Assembly (NCBI GenBank): GCA_037976565.1
Contig: CP137672.1
Span: forward strand, 25,307,140-25,371,139
DNA: 64,000 nucleotides
Reading direction: 5' to 3'
Source: Mesocentrotus franciscanus
Lineage: Eukaryota > Echinodermata > Echinoidea > Camarodonta > Strongylocentrotidae
Part shown: positions 12,851-21,850 of the stretch, piece after piece
How positions within the stretch are numbered: position 1 is the stretch's first letter
How the letters are laid out: each line of letters starts with the position of its first letter
The notes under the pieces: generated by a model
Databases searched by the model: none
What the model was told of the DNA's origin: nothing
What the model saw: only the letters and a program-made list of their open reading frames with translations
Translations under genes and position numbers: made by a program

Positions 12851-13415
12851 AGATACAGAGAGACAGACATGCTGACAGTTAGACGTGTATCAGCATTTAA
12901 AAATGATTGAAACAAAAGACAGTTTTTGAGATAGAGACCTATTAATGTTATAAAGGGAGAGAGGTGGGGGGGGGGGGCAGAAGGACAGAGAGAAGGAAAG
13001 AAAGGTCAAGAAAGGAAGCACCCCAAAAATGAGGGAGAGAGAATGTATATTTAGAACATCAAGGACAATGTTACAATGATTTCTTTATTCCTATCTGGAA
13101 TATATTGACAAGATACCATTTGTGAATTTAAAACCAAACAATAACATCAGCTACAGCCAACATCACATTCTTTTTGATCTTTCAACTTTCAGAATTGCCA
13201 AAGATGAAGACAAGAACAAGATGAACCTCCACAACCTGTCAACGGTATTTGGTCCCACGCTGCTCGGTCCTGCCGCTGCCATCAACGCGACGGGTAAGCC
13301 AGACATCCTAGCCGAGATCATGGGCATGTCTAGCGTCATCTCACAGGTCGGCATCCTGCATTACTGCTTGGAGCACTTCAGCGAATCGGTGGAAATCCTA
13401 GAGACGGACCTATGA
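2421..13415 (+). CDS. BCR/ABR: BCR/ABR-family C2-RhoGAP protein, 3' half (8 exons)
   Basis: Eight exons join in phase to give 346 visible residues. These match the C-terminal half of BCR/ABR proteins, which switch off Rac/Cdc42-type GTPases at membranes and cell junctions. A C2 domain covers about residues 1-120 (LETDAYG, KTRKTS, PKWNEEF, TLRILCYD). A linker follows with GVFGVHVG, and the RhoGAP domain covers about 150-340. Expected RhoGAP catalytic residues are present: arginine finger R175 in GIYRISG, K214 and R218 in KAYLRELPEPL, and N287 in HNLSTVFGP. The protein ends in ETDL, a class I PDZ-ligand pattern, as vertebrate BCR ends in STEV. The start, DH and PH regions are missing because the gene runs off the left edge. 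Domain order and the match to known family sequence make the family call firm; BCR versus ABR cannot be separated and invertebrates may have a single ancestor gene. Confidence 0.93.
2740..3290. repeat. Tandem repeat in intron a, about three degenerate copies
   Basis: The block TATCCCACTCCTGACAC occurs at about 2808 and 3128, and a shorter form (AATCCCACTCCTGATGC) at about 3256. Around the first two copies lie shared segments: TAGAGATT, GGGA-ACT, GAGCTCC-TGAATTTG and CATATGC. The first two copies are separated by a SINE insertion at 2929-3103. Without that SINE the unit length is close to 150 bp. Confidence 0.7.
2929..3103 (+). mobile_element. tRNA-derived SINE with 7-bp target duplication
   Basis: The element begins with an A-box-like TGGCGTGCGCCTG and has a B-box GGTTCGAAACT at about 2998. 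The tail resembles other urchin SINE bodies (TTTCGGATGGTGACGTTAAAGG). It is flanked by ACTATCT at 2922-2928 and 3104-3110, which I read as the target-site duplication. It interrupts the tandem repeat of this intron, so it is younger than that repeat. Confidence 0.7.
3373..3531. mobile_element. Short inverted-repeat MITE, GGGGGGC ends
   Basis: The left end GGGGGGCATTTCATCAACA pairs with the right end, whose complement begins GGGGGGCGTTTAATGAAAC. Internal GTCGGTG/CACCGAC words repeat in both orientations. The element is about 159 bp, has no coding capacity and sits in the intron between exons a and b. Confidence 0.7.
3668..3765 (+). CDS. BCR/ABR: BCR/ABR-like exon b (C2 domain core)
   Basis: The acceptor is CTAACAG and the donor is GTAATT. 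The 98-nt exon supplies two bases for Q23 and then residues 24-55, with LETDAYGIF, AKTRKTS and ITPKWNE. These are the C2 segments that align most strongly to BCR (LEVDSFGYF, AKTRVYR, AEPNWNE). It ends on a codon boundary. Confidence 0.93.
4993..5154 (+). CDS. BCR/ABR: BCR/ABR-like exon c (end of C2 domain)
   Basis: The acceptor is CAATAG. The donor is a weak GTTGGT, chosen because MDQ joined to the next exon's LQVDVTVRF gives the same spacing as BCR (MNGIEVKLSVKF). The exon has 54 codons in phase 0, encoding EFALDVDGARTLRILCYD and the region up to IQMDQ. A partial copy of its last 87 nt follows in the intron at 5240-5326. Confidence 0.9.
5240..5326 (+). pseudogene. Degenerate copy of exon c 3' part
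   Basis: These 87 nt match the last 87 nt of exon c (5068-5154) without length change. The first 54 nt differ at only two positions; the last third is more diverged. The reading frame stays open, starting EIYDKGAVSLTKQEISSP, and a GTGGGT follows at the donor position. The offset from the original is 172 bp. No acceptor directly precedes the copied part. It is most simply a decayed tandem duplicate; use as an exon is unproven. Confidence 0.8.
5434..5461 (+). repeat. Third partial copy of the exon c donor region
   Basis: AGGATGATCAGGTTGGTATG resembles the exon c end and donor (AGATGGACCAGGTTGGTACA), including the unusual GTTGGT donor. Only about 28 nt are recognisable. Confidence 0.5.
6090..7060. 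repeat. Tandem array, about 200-bp unit, four copies plus flanking fragments
   Basis: The word CCATTTGAGAGA or a close variant begins at about 6426, 6626 and 6825, and a diverged copy at 7006 (spacings 200, 199 and 181). Each unit also has ACAGGAGGATTAT-like, TTTGGATCACTTTT-like and TATAAACATATATA segments. A shorter duplicated piece (AGGTCTTCTCTTC at about 6088 and 6187) precedes the array. No coding capacity is evident. Confidence 0.8.
7646..7817 (+). CDS. BCR/ABR: BCR/ABR-like exon d (C2-GAP linker, start of GAP)
   Basis: The acceptor is CTGTAG and the donor is GTAAGT. The exon encodes residues 110-166, including LKRVQSRKKMGVFGV and CVEEIDRRG. The same order occurs in BCR (LKRMPSRKQTGVFGV, CVEEIERRG). 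It begins in phase 0 and leaves one base. A degenerate copy lies in the following intron at about 7889-7988. Confidence 0.94.
7889..7988 (+). pseudogene. Degenerate copy of exon d 3' part
   Basis: The sequence aligns with exon d over GATGTGTATTTTGGGGGTTG (exon: GGGTGTGTTTGGGGTACATG). It also aligns at CACTGACATGGCAAGGAAAT (exon: CACCGACAGGGCAAGAACAT) and at the TATGGAGGAG end. The offset is about 176 bp. It has in-frame stops, so it is a non-functional remnant of a local duplication. Confidence 0.75.
8058..8235. repeat. Short tandem repeat, three units of about 56 bp
   Basis: The unit reads roughly GGTTAATTTCA, a variable part, a CTCTGTTGT-like word and TTCCCATATCT. Copies begin at about 8068, 8120 and 8176. 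It lies in the intron between exons d and e. Confidence 0.6.
8427..8504 (+). CDS. BCR/ABR: BCR/ABR-like exon e (RhoGAP arginine finger)
   Basis: This 78-nt exon lies between acceptor TTCATAG and donor GTGAGT. It encodes VHEMGIYRISGSSADI and onward. GIYRISG carries the arginine finger (R175) that is inserted into the GTPase active site. The phases (two bases in, one base out) fit both neighbours. Confidence 0.94.
8764..9210. repeat. Pyrimidine-rich block followed by GA-rich block
   Basis: CT-rich simple sequence occupies about 8764-8850 and continues weakly to 9040. GA-rich sequence occupies 9119-9205. Because the two have opposite strand bias they could pair as an imperfect foldback. Open frames across it (Ser/Leu- or Arg/Glu-rich) are low-complexity artefacts. 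Confidence 0.7.
10005..10073. repeat. Hairpin repeat, GCCAGAAGGG family
   Basis: CTCAGAAGGACATTAACTC and the opposing GAGTTAATGCCCTTCTG form the two arms of a short hairpin. The same word pair recurs at several loci in the window (2661, 10395, 19168, 24169, 34591, 35385, 37468). Confidence 0.65.
10395..10465. repeat. Hairpin repeat, GCCAGAAGGG family
   Basis: The arms CATCTGCTGAGAGCCGGAAA and TTTCTTGTTCTCAGCAGACG are separated by AGCGTTAGTTT...AAGTAAACGC. It is a clear 70-bp imperfect palindrome of the dispersed family. Confidence 0.65.
11783..11917 (+). CDS. BCR/ABR: BCR/ABR-like exon f (RhoGAP KxxxR motif)
   Basis: The exon runs from acceptor TGTTCAG to donor GTAAGT and has 135 nt. It encodes residues 194-237, including DIHAVAGLLKAYLRELPEPL. 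The K214 and R218 positions are those that contact the GTPase in RhoGAP domains. A 3.3 kb intron precedes it. A partial copy including a GTAAGT-like donor lies at about 12074-12132. Confidence 0.95.
12074..12132 (+). pseudogene. Degenerate copy of exon f end with its donor
   Basis: CCCAGTTTGTAGGTGGACTG followed by TGTAAGTAGTA matches exon f CCCAGTTTGTAGAAGGACTC followed by CGTAAGTAGTA. The upstream match AACTCTCTTCATT versus GCCTCTCTTCACT is separated by a gap of about 12 nt. The copy spans the exon end and the splice donor and lies about 205 bp downstream in the same orientation. Confidence 0.8.
12378..12435. repeat. 58-bp near-perfect palindrome
   Basis: The arms are 28 bp each around a two-base centre, with one mismatch. 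The outer part reads ACAAAATATAGCTGCAGTTC and its exact complement closes the element. It lies in the intron between exons f and g. It may be a minimal hairpin element; a miRNA precursor is possible but the loop is very short. Confidence 0.85.
12557..12662 (+). CDS. BCR/ABR: BCR/ABR-like exon g (RhoGAP core helix)
   Basis: The exon lies between acceptor ATGACAG and donor GTGAGT. It encodes LTDPVAKKKCFMSLLKN and FLMFNHLRR, aligning with BCR LSDPVAKESCMLNLLLS and FLFLLDHLKR. The phases are two bases in and two bases out. A GA-rich simple repeat begins about 115 bp downstream in the intron. Confidence 0.95.
12720..13010. repeat. GA-rich and GACA-type simple repeats
   Basis: CAGA/GACA repeats occur at about 12724-12750 and (GA)n at 12779-12846, with further GA/G-rich DNA to about 13005. 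They fill most of the last intron. No coding or transposon sequence is evident. Confidence 0.85.
13193..13415 (+). CDS. BCR/ABR: BCR/ABR-like last exon (RhoGAP end and C-terminus)
   Basis: The acceptor is ACTTTCAG and the frame enters with one base after AG from the previous exon. It encodes residues 274-346. KNKMNLHNLSTVFGPTLL contains the conserved Asn (N287) and the FGP turn of RhoGAP. The frame ends ILETDL then TGA at 13413-13415. Two degenerate copies of its last part follow at about 13442-13512 and 13635-13688, the last again ending ILETDL-stop. Confidence 0.95.
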
Positions 13416-13441
13416 GAACTGATCATTCCTTACCAATTTTA

Positions 13442-13555
13442 AAGTTTGGCGTCCTACATTATTGCTTGGAGAATTTCAGTAACTTGGCTGGTGTCATGGA
13501 GACAGACTTCCGAGAAGGTGACAAACTGACCAATCAGCAAGTGTCCATTTGACTT
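13442..13555 (+). pseudogene. Second copy of the BCR/ABR C-terminal coding end
   Basis: Directly after the stop codon, the sequence repeats the C-terminal part of the last exon: VLHYCLENFSNLAG then VMETDF, versus ILHYCLEHFSESVE then ILETDL in the gene. The stop is lost and the frame runs on about 13 codons. The copy starts 98 bp after the original. It is either a relic or, if spliced, an alternative C-terminus. Confidence 0.8.
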
Positions 13556-13634
13556 ATTGAGGCCAGCAGAGTAAAATGAAAGATATCAACTTTCATCCCT
13601 TAATGGTCGCATCTCACTTGTAAGGATTTTAAAA

Positions 13635-13740
13635 TACTACTGGGCACTTTTCAGCGACTCGGCTGAAATCTTGGAGACAGATCTCTGAGAACTCTGACAA
13701 ATTGACCACTTAGCTTTTGTCACTTCTGGTTCGTTAAGGC
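13635..13740 (+). pseudogene. Third copy of the BCR/ABR C-terminal coding end
   Basis: TTTTCAGCGACTCGGCTGAA and TTGGAGACAGATCTCTGA encode FSDSAEILETDL followed by stop, as in the functional exon end. It lies 175 bp beyond copy two, and the matching downstream text (GACAAATTGACCA versus GACAAACTGACCA) shows that copies two and three share an extended duplicated block. Confidence 0.8.
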
Positions 13741-16700
13741 TGTCAGATCAGTGAAAATGTGGATGTGGATGTTATGATCTCCTAATATACTTTGTAGACC
13801 TTATATTCTCATATCATAAAAGGTAGCCCCAGAACAATTCCTCTTAACAACTGTTGAAAAATTCAACCCTTCCCAGTATCTTCAACCCCTTCTCAACGAG
13901 GCAAACAATTCAATATTGATTACTGACATCTTCAAATCTCGTAGTCTTTGACGACCACCTCCCGTTATTTGTTTTAGGTGGACATTTCTTCGAGACATGT
14001 ATCTCTCATCAAAAAATTTTGCCTAGTGATAGGGAAAATATTTAGTGAATCAAAAATGTAAGAAACATCCGATTGGAGGACCTGATAGTATTTAGTCACA
14101 GTGAATAGGTGACTAAATTTGATTTGAATTTCAGACTTGAATGATATACCCCCCAAAAACTATAATAAACCAGTAAGGAATGAATGTCTTCTTTGATATT
14201 TTAAGGATACAAGGATGCTGAGCCTAAAGACGTGGTATAGGTTATAGAGGAGAATATAGACTGCCTAAGGTGGGCCAATCACAGCGCGATATGCATAGCA
14301 ATGCATAGCAAGGAAAACTAGTTAGAGAGAAAAATATGTGGAAGGACAAAAAAATAGTATTGGTATAAGGGGTAGTTTATGTTTGTGTGGAGAGAAAATT
14401 ATATTTTTATACATTTGAATCATCTACCTTTGTATTGGGTTTTGCCGTCAGCGTAGATAATCATGTTTACTAATGTGCATTTTATCCAGGATTTCGGAAT
14501 TCTAAGCATGTTTCTTATGTTATGTTATGAATCATAATGTATAACACTTCATATTCATGTTGTATGATGAGATGTACACATATCACATCAAACATTTTCA
14601 ATGTATCGCATAAGAAACCGAGGACAAAATATTGGTAGTGGGTGTGTAAAAATGGTTTAGATGGGGTTTTTTTTCTAGGTGTATTTTTAGTTTACAAAAT
14701 ATAGATCACATATCTCTTTAGTTATTTACATTTTCATGAAATTGGAAGCACATTAGCATGTCAAGATTGACAGAACATGCTGCTAAACTGGAGCCAGATT
14801 TGGTAGAATTGTTTTGCAAATATTTTAGGATTATCATCCATCTTGTGGGAAGTATATGACTGGGTTTTTCTTTAAATAGCATATTCTTTCTATATTTGAA
14901 TGGACGTTCGATCCATTTATCAATTAATTGTTTTCCTCATTTGTCATACTCATTGCTTGATGTAGAAAGCCAGCAGGTATGGCATTTCATAGATTAGAAA
15001 GTTTGATATTATACAACTCATTATTATTGTTTTGTTGTACGCAAATACCACAGTATGTGGAATGTATTAGAGTTTTGTATTTTTATTGTACTCTAGAATT
15101 GGGTCAATTTTTAAATTATGGTGATATGTGTTGTAAGATGTCTGTAACTTAAGAATATTGATATGAAATTTAGAAATCTAGTTAAATGTAAATAGTATAG
15201 AGAATTTGAAGATCTTTTTTTGTGTAAATATATACATGTATAAATGTTGAAACAGATTTTGATACTATACAAATACATGGGACTTGCATGTATACGGACT
15301 GTACTCGTACATCAGAAAAGAAAGAAAAAGCAGTGAGTGTTTTGGTCTTGTTTTGTCTTTGTGTTGAAATTAAATTGAATTGTTTAGTTTTGTTTGTCTT
15401 TGTTTGTGGTAAGCTAGCTTCTTGCTCATTTATAATCTTTTGCTATATTGCTTTGGGGAAGAAAATTGGAAACTGTGAATGTTTCATGGAAGATATTAGA
15501 TGATATGCTGTCGTCAAATGTTGAATCTTTTGTACAAAACTGATAAACATCTCTTCCAAATTTGGAGTATTATTTGGTATGTAACTCACAAGGTTTGAAT
15601 GTGTATTTAGGGAATAAGAATGAATATATGTCATATTTAATCTGTAAAAAGCCCCAGTGCGATATTTCTTCTTACCCGTCAGTATTTATTCTCAGTTGTA
15701 GATTTATTCGAATATTACCTTTAAATATAAGAAAAGATTTGATTACCTTTTTTCCAATCCATATGATGAACGTATCATCATGGATTGAACAATTATTTAA
15801 ATGTAAATGTACGTGTATTTTTTTCTTTCTATTTACAATGTAGCATATACACACGTCAAAGTATGAAACTGAATACATGTATTGTCAAAACGACAGTAAA
15901 AAACAAGAAAAGAACAGCATTGAAGGATATTTTCATATGCCTTTTTACCATTATTTTATTAACTAAACGAGTTAATAGTCAAAACCATGTACCATTAGAC
16001 TGTCATTTGTATAGAATGATAACAAGTCATAATATTATATGCATACTTTGCCTTCAAAATAAGTATACATCATGCATATTTTATCAATACTTTTTTTTTC
16101 AAAACATTTGTGAAATAAATGTACAAGCAGGGATATAACCCCAGACCATTCTAATATTTACATCATTGCAAGTCACGATTTCTAGTCGTAACATATGCAT
16201 GTGGATTGTTATGATTAAAGTTTACACAAAGTTATTTTTGTTGGTATGAAAAATTTTGTCAAAATTATGATATATGCGTGTACATGCTATTCAGTTAGAA
16301 CACAAGAAGAAAAATTTCATTCATGCATATGAATAATTATTATGTTTTTTATGCTCTGGTCAATTATCAAGCATACATGAACTTGTTGTTTTCTTTATGA
16401 TTTGCATAGTATCAACTCACATGTCTTTTAATTGAATTAAAATGTGGGATTCTAAGTATGTACTTTTCATTCATGACCTTGATGTAAAATGTATACCACA
16501 ATCATTTGCATAAGTACGGTACCCAGAAGTCATTATCCATGTATATGTGTATTTATCATATAAGGAGTGTACATTTTTTGACAGACATTTTTGCTAATAA
16601 TGACAAAAGTGCCTATTAGTTTGAACAGTGCATAATATCCAATTTTTAACTTAACAATACTTCCTTTTTTTATCCTTTTTTAAAACCAGTTTCTTCCTTA

Positions 16701-19182
16701 TCATGAGATTTGTTTTGTAACTGTAATCCTTGTCAAAATTAGGTGCTTTATATTGCTACTGGAAAATGTCATGCCATTCTTTTTTTGTAAACGCGTGCAA
16801 CAGATCATTTTGCATTTTGTAATTGTTTTGTGATGATTTGAATATGTTATGTTAGAATAGCATTTAATAGCTTCTATACATGTACAGTACATGCACTTAT
16901 TAAGGACCAACATGCTGTTTTATGCCAGACCTGTTCATTTATGCAAGTCTTGTTGGTGGAATTAGGATATATGCTTTACATTTCGTATTTGGAAAGCAAG
17001 CAGACCGTAGTTTAGCAAGCCAAACATTCTCATTCTTTACAGAAGAATACTGGAAACTGAATACCATGGTTACAAAAAAATGAAGGTTGAATGCTGCTAT
17101 TGAAATACATGTATGGGATGAAATAGATCTCTTGGCGAGTGATTTCTCAGTCAAATTTTGATTGGTCAGTGCTATATTCTCTGATGGAATGTACATGATG
17201 TTAGTGAAAGAAGCACTTGGATTTGTAATAAGGATTGAGGATGCGTAGACACATTTCAAGATTAGAGCATGTAGTATTTGATGAAATTTCACAGCAGAAT
17301 TTGTAACTTATTAGTTTTTTAAATTTTTTAATGTGAAGTCATGTGGTTATCTTTTATATTTGATGTCATGGGTACCCTGTTTGCATACATTATATACTCA
17401 GAAAGGCAGAAAGGAGAATGTTTATATGGACAATAAAGTCACTACACATTTGTATGGAACTGCATAAACACTGGTTCGATGTTTATTTATATGTATGTAT
17501 AACTCCATGTGAAATGGCTGGGCAGGATAGAAGAGAGAGAGAGAATAAACAAAGATAAGGAGGAGGAGTAGGAGAAGGAGTTAAGAGAAGAAGAAGAAGA
17601 AGGGGAAAAAAGGGGCGGGGAGGGGGTGACAGAAATGGGATAGAAAGGGATGAAAAGAAGAAGAGAGGTTTCGCAGCTCGGAGGAGCTATAGTTTGTTAT
17701 TTTCACTTTCTCCTTTTGTGTGTGTGTGTCTCTCTCTGTTCATTACCCCTCTTTCTGGTTGATTTCTGAAAAATAAAACAACACCTTCAGCTCATATTTT
17801 CAACTAAAAATGGTAAGAAAAGAAAAGAAAGTCATCATAAATCTGATATTGTAAAGACATGTCGCAGTCTTTAGAGAGTTCTTAATTTATTGAACCTTTA
17901 CATGTAGCTGTACATATCAATTCAATTGAGTTGCAGTGCATACAAAAACATAACGATAGGAGGATAGTGGGAGAGAATAAAAGGCAAGTATTTTCATATT
18001 CATAAGGATAAAATAATTTGCCAAGATTATATAAGGAATCAGTACACATTGCTAATATTCATATATTTCTAAGTTTCCTATGTGCATTACCTAACAACCA
18101 TCTAAAACAATGCAATGTTCTTCATAAAAAATGTTCTTCAACCTTGATATACACATAGCAATCATTAAGAAAGCACAAAAATACCGTAGTAGAATCTTAA
18201 TAAAATCTTCAAACTTTAACTGAAATAACCAAAGGACTTTGTGTCTTCATGATATGTTTACACCGAGACTGCATTTTGCAATCCATTTTATACCCACAAC
18301 ATTCAAAGGCATTGTGATTTCTCTAGAATGGAACTTTAATAATCCTGTAACATTTTTAAGTTATTGAAATTGTATCGGCATGAGATGCTCTATTAATCTT
18401 TACGTATTTAAATGATCGACAGTCAAATTTAGGATCTTTTTAGGTTGAATTTCCAACGATGTAATAAACCATTTTTTTCTTGCATGAAAAAATTTGTATT
18501 TTAATATATTAAGAGTGGAATGTGGTTAAAAGTACTTCACCATAATTCAAATTCAACAAGTACATTCTAAATTCATTTATAATTATCCTTTGGATATGTC
18601 GAGATATATGCAAGCCAAGAGAGTGAGACAAAGAAAGAAAAGAGAGAGAGAGGAGGGGAGAAGAAATACTTGCATTTGTGCTTACGGTACCTTCTATCCA
18701 AAGAATATATCAAAGACATGGCTTATAAAAAAGATAATGAAATACATGATTTTCATATCTTAAAATAATTATTGAATTAACGTTATATGGAGTTCTAATG
18801 CCCGTTTTATTAGCATGACAAAATTGTCCTCCTTTACATTGTCCTGTTCAGTTCAAGCATGCCAATAATTCATTAGGATCAACAGCTTATATTTGTCCTT
18901 TTTTTCTTCATAATTGCAAAATAAGGCACAGTTAATATTCATGCTTGATAACGATTCATATTTTCCTTTAATTTCCATATAATAAAGGCTTAAGCATAGT
19001 CTTCATGATAAACCAAAATATACAATCTTTGTAAATAGTTGCTTCTCTCTGTATATATAAATGCTTTGAGCACAAAGAGAGAAGGTGAGAGAAAGAGAGC
19101 GAGCGAGAGAGAGAGGGAGAGAAACAAAAGCCAGGCAGTGTTTTGCTATATTGCATATGGTCTGTCGAGAGCCAGAAGGCAT

Positions 19183-19710
19183 TTAAAGGTAGTCTGTCCC
19201 TTTTGCAGGCTGAAAATATAAAAATATGTAAATCCTATCGTAAACTAGAGATAATACCAACTAAAAACTCCTCTTAATTAAAAGATTAGAACTGGTAAAA
19301 ATTGCCTCTATGTGGAAATATCGACCGTTAGGAATTTTCAAAACGTGTTGCAAAAAATAGGCCAAGATGGTAGTCTGGTTTTCAGACCCTTGTACCGCAT
19401 AGTCATACATTTTGTGCTAGGTAAAGACTCAATAAGTTTAATTTTGGTCAGCGGGTTATTGATGTGTACAAGTGATAATGTACCCTTTACAACTAATTTT
19501 ATGTATGTTATTAACAAATTTTTAAAAGCCATTCAGTCACTGAACAGTGTCTGACAGTGAAGTCTAGAGAGTAAATGGTTTCCCTTGCATAACTACTAGG
19601 TCACTGCTAACGTTTAAATTTCACAGATAGGACATACGTGACATACTCATGATTCCTGCAAAGTTCTACAGAATTTGATGTTGGCTGCAAAAGGGATACA
19701 CTACCTTTAA
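19183..19710. mobile_element. Non-autonomous TIR element, about 528 bp
   Basis: The left end TTAAAGGTAGTCTGTCCCTT is matched by the complement of the right end (TTAAAGGTAGTGTATCCCTT), continuing into TTTGCAG. The interior is AT-rich and has no transposase. The TTAAAGG ends resemble those of the elements at 32946 and 58688. Confidence 0.75.
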
Positions 19711-21117
19711 TGCTATATTACAGTGTATGTGCTCAAAATACCCTTCTAGTCCTCAGAAGATGAGTTTTCTACATTTTACACATTCATTTCCATGATAATA
19801 GAAAGCACTGCTTTAATACAACTAGCATTTTCTTTTTCATCTCCAAACTGATATAGGTCAACCTTTTTTATTCAATATAAATTTGTTTCATGTATAAATA
19901 TATCCGTTCAAATGATTTCATGAGAGATAATATTAAGAAAGGAACAAAAACTGTACAGATAAAAATAATAATATACATAACAAGATGCTGGCATGGAAAT
20001 AATTCATTCCAATCTATCTTTATGCACTTTGAAAGGGTCATTGTGAAATATGATGATTATAAAAAAAAGCAAAATAAATGAGGATACACATAGCATTAAG
20101 AAAAAGTACAAGTAATTAATTATAATGCTGTTCCAATTTCAACATGTTGTTTTAAGATTAGTATCTAACCTACATATGCAGTATTTCCCTACAGATCAGC
20201 CTTTTGCAAATTGCAACACTTCAGTTTGTATATTTCTACAAACAATATGTTATACTTTTTTTCTTTTTGTAGAGGGAGACCAAAATGATATCCAAATTGA
20301 ACATATTTGATTTGTTGCCATGATCTTGCCTACAAGTATGGGTTATATTGTGGTTTTGGAAACCACTTGTTTGTCTGCACGCACACGCTTGTGAGTAGAA
20401 TCTATGGCATCAGAAAAAGGAGACCTGTGCTTGTGACGCAATGAAGCCCTACAGTGCGGAGCGAATGGTGTATCTATTTCACGATCATGCGCAACTATGC
20501 CCTTAAGATTAATATACAATGTTGAAAGTTCATTGCCCCCACTCTACTCTTTAAGTTAAATACTGACACTATATTTAAGCTCTGTCTCAGTAAATTTAGA
20601 CAGAGGAAAAACTTATACTGAAAACAGACGTGTTTTCTTTCATGATACACGCATTGGCAGTGAGTCTGTTGCTTCTAATACAAGTGCATAGGGTCTATGC
20701 TATTTCAGTGATACAATAATATACATGTAAGCAACATTTACATTTATCTACAGTACACTATCTTTTTATTCACCTAATTATGCAATTAAATGTATTATCA
20801 AGAACCAAGTAATTGTGTTTCAATGCAGTATATTTTGTTTCTAATGCAGTGTAGTTGACAAATAATGCGGGCATGAAAAAATATTTTGTAAAGATTTAAT
20901 TCGAGCTTTTACGTAATTTGTTTTAAAGGATAATTTTCAGCATAGAATAACAAATATCTACTGTACTCATGAGGCAATATTTCTATATCTTTTCAATATC
21001 ATTATTGAAAACTTTGTTTTTTTACAGCAGTGATTTCTCATCATGATTTAACTTCTAGTACCTTTTAATTGTGCAGCATGCATCTTGCTTGATGTGCAAT
21101 AACGTCTTCTGAGAGAA

Positions 21118-21850
21118 AGACAGATTTTAACGCTGCGTTTAGAGAGAGGAGTATACGCCCTGCTGGCTCTCAGCAGATCTGGGCCCTGTTTCATAAAACT
21201 TGTTGTCAATAACAAATGCCAGATTTCTATGACAAATCTGCTCTCAGCCAATCAAATGCCACTATTTCAGTAGCTTATAACAGTTATTGGAACTTGTTAT
21301 TGATAAATAGTTTTATGAAACAGGGCCCTAATACATTTACTGTTCGTTCACTCACTTGAATAATGACATCTATCATTGTGAGATATAAATACATGTAGTA
21401 ATATTCATGAGTACAATGCAAATCTCTTACAGCTTGCAAGTTGCTTGATGTACAATGGTGTCTTTCATTGAGCAAATTCATGAAAATATCAAACAACATT
21501 CCATGATTTATGTATATCAAAGGTGATATTCAGGGGGTTACAGGTTAACTTTGGCAGACAGATTTTTCAACGCTGTGTTTAGAGAGAGGAGTATATGCCA
21601 TTTTTGCTCAGGAGGTGATAAATTTACTATTCGCTCGTTTCGATAATGACATCAATCGCTTTGAACAATAAATAGTACTATTCATGAGTACAATGCAAAG
21701 CTCTTACATTTGAAGTTTAGTCCTTGAAATACTGAATTGGTCCATATTTGGAGCAAAATATCAACAACATTTTATAATTTATGAGTATTAACGCTGCTAT
21801 TTGGGGGTTTACAGGTTTTCAATTGGCAAACATCATGCCAAAAAAAATTG
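21118..21850. repeat. Two-copy tandem duplication, copy one interrupted by a MITE
   Basis: The segment AACGCTGCGTTTAGAGAGAG (about 21130) recurs as AACGCTGTGTTTAGAGAGAG (about 21570). Both are followed by GAGTATA-GCC. TATTCATGAGTACAATGCAAA occurs at about 21401 and 21682. Copy one contains the MITE at 21181-21328, which is absent from copy two. Confidence 0.75.
21181..21328. mobile_element. GGGCCCTG-ended foldback MITE, copy 1
   Basis: The ends GGGCCCTGTTTCATAAAAC and GTTTTATGAAACAGGGCCC-like form long terminal inverted repeats, with an internal AGCCAATCAAATGCCAC segment. A second copy lies at 27524-27672 and a diverged third at 57168-57289. There is no coding capacity. Confidence 0.85.

Larger units (their letters stand above)
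13416..17437 (+). other. Probable 3'UTR of the BCR/ABR-like gene
   Basis: This is AT-rich non-coding sequence downstream of the stop. AATAAA hexamers lie at 14164-14169, about 16115 and 17432-17437; the last is followed by T/G-rich sequence, which suits a poly(A) site. The first 300 bp hold degenerate copies of the exon end. Beyond that I see no transposon ends. Which signal is used cannot be told from sequence, so the 3' boundary is a guess. Confidence 0.4.

Noticed and set aside
15785..16138. 117-codon frame in the BCR/ABR 3' flank
   Set aside because: AT-rich codon use (Ile, Asn, Lys, Phe) typical of random frames, with no family match.
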